The notes below the pieces were generated by a model. The model searched no databases, was not told where the DNA came from, and saw only the letters and a list, made by a program, of their open reading frames with translations. Below are positions 59,611 to 64,000 of a stretch of DNA of 64,000 nucleotides, in pieces. This DNA is from Atherix ibis. Lineage: Eukaryota; Arthropoda; Insecta; Diptera; Athericidae. The stretch lies in assembly GCA_958298945.1 (NCBI GenBank), contig OY282606.1, positions 59,967,920 through 60,031,919 on the forward strand, written 5' to 3'. Position numbers and translations under genes: made by a program. Every line of letters begins with the position of its first letter. Within the stretch, counting starts at the first letter, position 1.

Positions 59611-62600
59611 CGATAAAGATATAATAGTACTCTCGGATATGTGTATAAGTTTACAATAATCTTTTATATTTAAAGCAACAACAAAATAACGGTTATACCA
59701 TTAAATAAAAAATAGTTAACGGTGACACAAGGGTAACTACAATATATGCGTCTAATAGATAATATTAACTAATTTGTACATTTAAAATAATTATAATGTA
59801 AAACGAGTATAGTATAGAAATTTGTAAGTCGTTAAATGGTAAAGAAATTGGCTAAATTAATGTTCATTTCCTGTTATGAATAACTAAGTTAAAATTATTT
59901 TACATAATTGTACCAATAGTAGGCTTAGTATTTAACGTGCTAATCAAACATGATATTTTATATCAATACGACGAAAAATAATTAAGATATTGTAAAAATG
60001 TGACTTTATGTATAAAAAATAAACTTTCTATTGAAATCGAAAAAATGGAACTTGAGAACTATCGTCTTGTCATATTAAAAATCATTTGACTCGATTGTTC
60101 TTTTCCTACTGTTATAAATAAAAGCTTTGTCAAGATGGAACCAGCAACAGGAAATTTTGTTATCCAAGGTAATAGCATCGGCACTATAAACCAAATCAAC
60201 TACTTTTGAGCAAATTAACTCATTTTTCTAATTGGAATCAAATATTACTACTGAAAATAATACGGATTAGATATTTGGCGATAAAAGAAGTATGCACACC
60301 CATTTTACACTTGCGACTCACCCATTCCAACTGAAAGTTTACGTCACCGATTGTCTTTTGTTACCAGTCCATTATAAGCAAAAAAGAATAGTAATAAGAA
60401 AACTCACTTTATCAGGTACAGATTTATATCTTTATAGTATAGACAATTAATGTGATGGATGTGCTCTCCTGAAATGGGAAATTTCTTCTATATTTAGTAT
60501 AAGATTTGAGGTTATGGCAATTGCGTTTTCCATAAATTCTTGTCGATATCTTATAATAATCAATATTTCGTTTTTATTGCATCTAATTTTGAAAAACATA
60601 TGGTAATTCACTCAAATAAGTTGATGTAAACTGGCTTTTCTTCAGCTTTAAATATTCATCATTAATTATAAACCCTCATTTTTGTTCAGACGACAATTAA
60701 ATGTTAATTTGTAATATTCCGTATGAATTTTCAAGGTCGTCAAAAATTGCTCCGCGACGTACAGGTTGCAACCCACCAATCCAGATTATTCCGCCTTATC
60801 AGTTTTCGTATATTTTCTGGACGCTTGGGTTCCACTCGAATTGAATGGCGAATTATTAGCCGTGTTCGATAGCAAAATACTGTGAAGAATATTACTTTTC
60901 CAAATGTTTCGAACATAAGTCCTAGGTCAACATATCTATTAATTATATATTATGTCTAGTTAGAGCTATTTTCGAACAAGGTTCACGTAGCCCAACATTA
61001 TTCATAATTTTTTTTTAAATATATTTATTAAGTAGCGTCTGTCAAAGTGCATTTTTTGATAAGGAAATTGAGGATAATAATATAGAGAACTTTTTGGTTC
61101 CAATGAATTTATATTTTCTCCTATTTAAACATACTTTCATAAGGAATCTAAATTGAACCACCAAAAACTTATAAACAATATAAATATTTTATATTTGATT
61201 AATTGATATTTTGATTACCCTACATTTTTTTCGTTATACTCGTATTTATAAAACCACCCTCAAAAATTTATATTCTTAATTTTTGATTAAAATACTAAAT
61301 CTACTTACTCTAAGGTACAAGAAAATTGTATTAATACTGTTGTATAGGACCTTCGAAGAATACAAAGCAAAATATAAAACGTATATTTTAATTTATCGTA
61401 TTCGCATGTTGATCAGTGAATAAAGACATCTGCGATGAATTTGAATTTTCATGTAGAAATTTCTTTTTAACCAAAAGTCTAACATTTTAGAATAAACTAG
61501 CTAAAATTCATTTTATCTGCCATATTTGATAAAAGGAATAGAGTATGAAAGATTTGTAAATCCGGAGAAGCCCTTTGTAGTTCTTTAAAAGCTTAAAATC
61601 AAGATAATTGAAATTCTTTCGCAGTTACAATATTCACACTACGATATTTCGTGGCTCGTGCATTTTCTATTCGATGACGATATTCCATTTTTAGTATGAA
61701 AAGAATTAGGAGGGATGCTGGCTTACGAAGTATTACGACCAAGAGTCATAACGTTATATTATGTTGTGTACGTGTGATAAAATATGCAAATTATTTTTCT
61801 TGTTGAAAAAAATTTCTCTTTTATAATCTGGGTGTAATATGGCAACCTTTTACATTCTTTAAAATATTTTTTCATGTTCTTTTTAAAAGAAAAAGAGCTC
61901 CATTGTCAGTTGCATGAGTTCTAATTGAGGGTGGAATGTAGAGATTATGCCACATTCATTGGAACTGTACTGCTAAGTCAGATACTGCCGTTTATAAGGT
62001 AGCGAAGAATTTGAATTAGTTGGTGTTTAATGGCTTTCATGTTATCTTGGGAAATTGACAGGTTGCGATTTTCATAATCCTTACGATACAACTCGAGAAT
62101 AACAATATTTAGAATTTTTAATACCCGATTAGAAATTCAATTTAGGGTGCGGCAAAATATTTTTTCCATATTCCTTATTAGAAATCGTAACATATAACAT
62201 TTACAATCAATTGAAAAGTTTATTAAATAATATTCATAATGAAATTGATTATAATTCTTTTAAGCAATAATAATTTACTTCATAATCAGAGAATTTATTC
62301 ATAGACTGTGTAGTAAATATTTAAGATGTACTAAACAATTTTTGTCTATTTTCAGAATTGGCAGAATCATATATTTGGGGTTTATAACAAAATATAAAAA
62401 TATTCAAGACATCATGTATTATGGTATCTAAAATTATTTATCTTGAGTATTTCATACTTTACCGTTTTGGTATAAAAATACTTTAAAAAAACGAAGCCTT
62501 GCAACATTGGGAAAATAAAACAAATTGTATAAAACAAATATGTGTACATAAAAGAAATTTTATCAAAAAGTTTCCATCTCTTTTCGAAATAATTAAAATT

Positions 62601-64000
62601 GTGTTAAATGAATTGTAAATTGGAATTTATTTTCAATAAAGAATACTTTCAAATAATGAGTAACAAAACATTTTATCTTGATAGTATTAATGCATTTATA
62701 AAATATATAAAGAAGCGTTTATATTAATAGATTTATATAAGTTTAAATATAATAAAATAAACAAAAATAATATGCGAATAGGCTTACATGTGATAAGTAT
62801 ACAAAAAATATTCGGAATAATCAATTAAAAAAATTATTACTTTAAATTTAAACTATTTATTTTAGTATATTAAAAAAATATTGTATTGAATAACGACGAT
62901 ATTCTCACAATAAGCATATTACTTAACTACGTATATTTAGAAAACAGTCACTCACATTCCATGAAAATATTTCGAAAAAACCACTGAACCAAAGCAACTG
63001 ACGCAGGGCGCCGATATCCAATATCCTTAAATTTATAATTCTCTTAGAGTTTATTGTATTTATTCATGAATAATTAATTTTTTATTTGTATTATTTTGAT
63101 ATCATTATATACACAATGATTACATAAGAAATAAACCGAAACAGTTTCTTTTCTGCTGTATGTTTATTATATTCACAATAATTTTATTTGCACTAAAACT
63201 TACAAGTATGTTTTTACGATATACACATATGGAAAATTCAATATTTTCTTAATACCAACAGAAAAAAAACAACTCTTAAAATACAACTAAATTAAGAAAA
63301 ATTTGCTATTTTAAATTTACAATATAAAAAATGCAATTCATTATTGAAAATTTATTTTCAAAGGCTACTCGAAATGAATTTGAATTTTTAGAATCACTTA
63401 AAAGACTTGAGTTTTTAATTAAAAATCGAATCGTTTAATATTTTGCATTAACCTTAGTTATTGGAATCTAATAAATGCGCATTTAGTAAATTCGTATTTT
63501 ACTATATGTGTATAAACATACACATATATACATCGAATTATAATATTCGTACTACGACGGCAAATACAAAACCAACAGAGATTATTTCATCTAAAAAATA
63601 ATTAAATGGGTGACAACTTCAGTAAAATTGAAATAAATGCAACATTTTTTATTCAGTTCTTTTATTTTCCTTTTTTTCTGAAATGTTTTTGATTTTCAAA
63701 AAATAAGTATTTCAATTAAAATTTAATAAACCAAACGATAAATTGATTTGATTTGAAAATTAGGCCAAGTAAAAAATTTAATGATAATACCCTAGGAAAT
63801 GAGGTAATCAGTAAAAGTAATTGAAAATAGAATAATCAAGCTATGGCAGTATGCAAAAAAACATTGGGTTTAGGGATCAGTTAGTCTATTGGTAAGGTGG
63901 GTAAGGTATTGTGGTCGAGAAAGATACGCAGTGACAAATGAACAAAGTCAGAAGGTGATTGCCATCATAAAATTTAACGAGAACAACAATTCTAACTTCA
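59611..64000. other. AT-rich DNA, no gene assigned
   Basis: About 4.4 kb with no recognisable gene, RNA or transposon. ORFs are short and AT-biased. GC-richer pieces near 60.7-60.9 and 61.6-61.75 kb carry no known motif. Confidence 0.5.

Noticed and set aside
1..64000. CRISPR arrays, bacterial operons, riboswitches or phage genes
   Set aside because: No regularly spaced repeats or prokaryotic signals; tRNA and transposon content show eukaryotic nuclear DNA.

Overview
The window is AT-rich nuclear DNA from an insect. A cyclorrhaphan fly is the best guess, because the mariner, Tc1, jockey-like and I-like elements, the Ty3/gypsy element and the eukaryotic tRNA-Ala genes all fit, but I cannot name the species from sequence alone. 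I recognise no complete host protein gene. The host genes I can support are two tRNA-Ala(AGC) genes on the minus strand near 26.2 and 26.5 kb, with a decayed third copy between them. The rest is non-coding DNA filled with transposable elements, almost all of them dead.

Layout. 0-13 kb: AT-rich DNA with a perfect 27-bp-arm hairpin (1265-1327), a scrambled mariner relic (1889-2943) and a GC-richer stretch with a 161-codon ORF of unknown meaning (4.9-5.7 kb). 13-16 kb: a second relic of the first mariner family (13.1-13.6 kb) and a nearly complete mariner of another family (14274-15588), killed by three stops and a small deletion. 18.5-22 kb: a mariner end, an internally deleted I-clade-like LINE (about 19.0-20.95 kb) and another mariner relic. 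25-26.6 kb: the N-terminal half of a third mariner-like transposase, then the tRNA cluster. 35-36.2 kb: the 3' half of a Tc1-like element with an inner and an outer direct repeat, and a LINE fragment. 40.5-46.1 kb: two jockey-like reverse transcriptase relics. The minus-strand one is split by a block holding a mariner-like element (44723-45936) and a repeat unit. 49.8-59.6 kb: a large inverted-repeat complex.

The one element that looks able to move is a Ty3/gypsy retrotransposon at 52091-56856, on the minus strand. It has 170/171-bp LTRs differing by one substitution and one T-run indel, a GATAC target duplication, a primer site matching a tRNA-Leu 3' end, a polypurine tract and one unbroken 1389-codon gag-pol ORF without env. 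It sits inside the left arm of the inverted repeat. The right arm (58.57-59.6 kb) lacks it, so it arrived after the duplication.

The less ordinary signals are several near-perfect short-loop inverted repeats (1.3, 2.5, 14.3, 27.4, 41.6 and 50.3 kb), the large inverted duplication around the LTR element, and a conserved 130-bp direct repeat at 37.06 and 39.44 kb that matches no element I know. I found no convincing new gene system. Percent identities and family names were judged by eye and should be tested by alignment.
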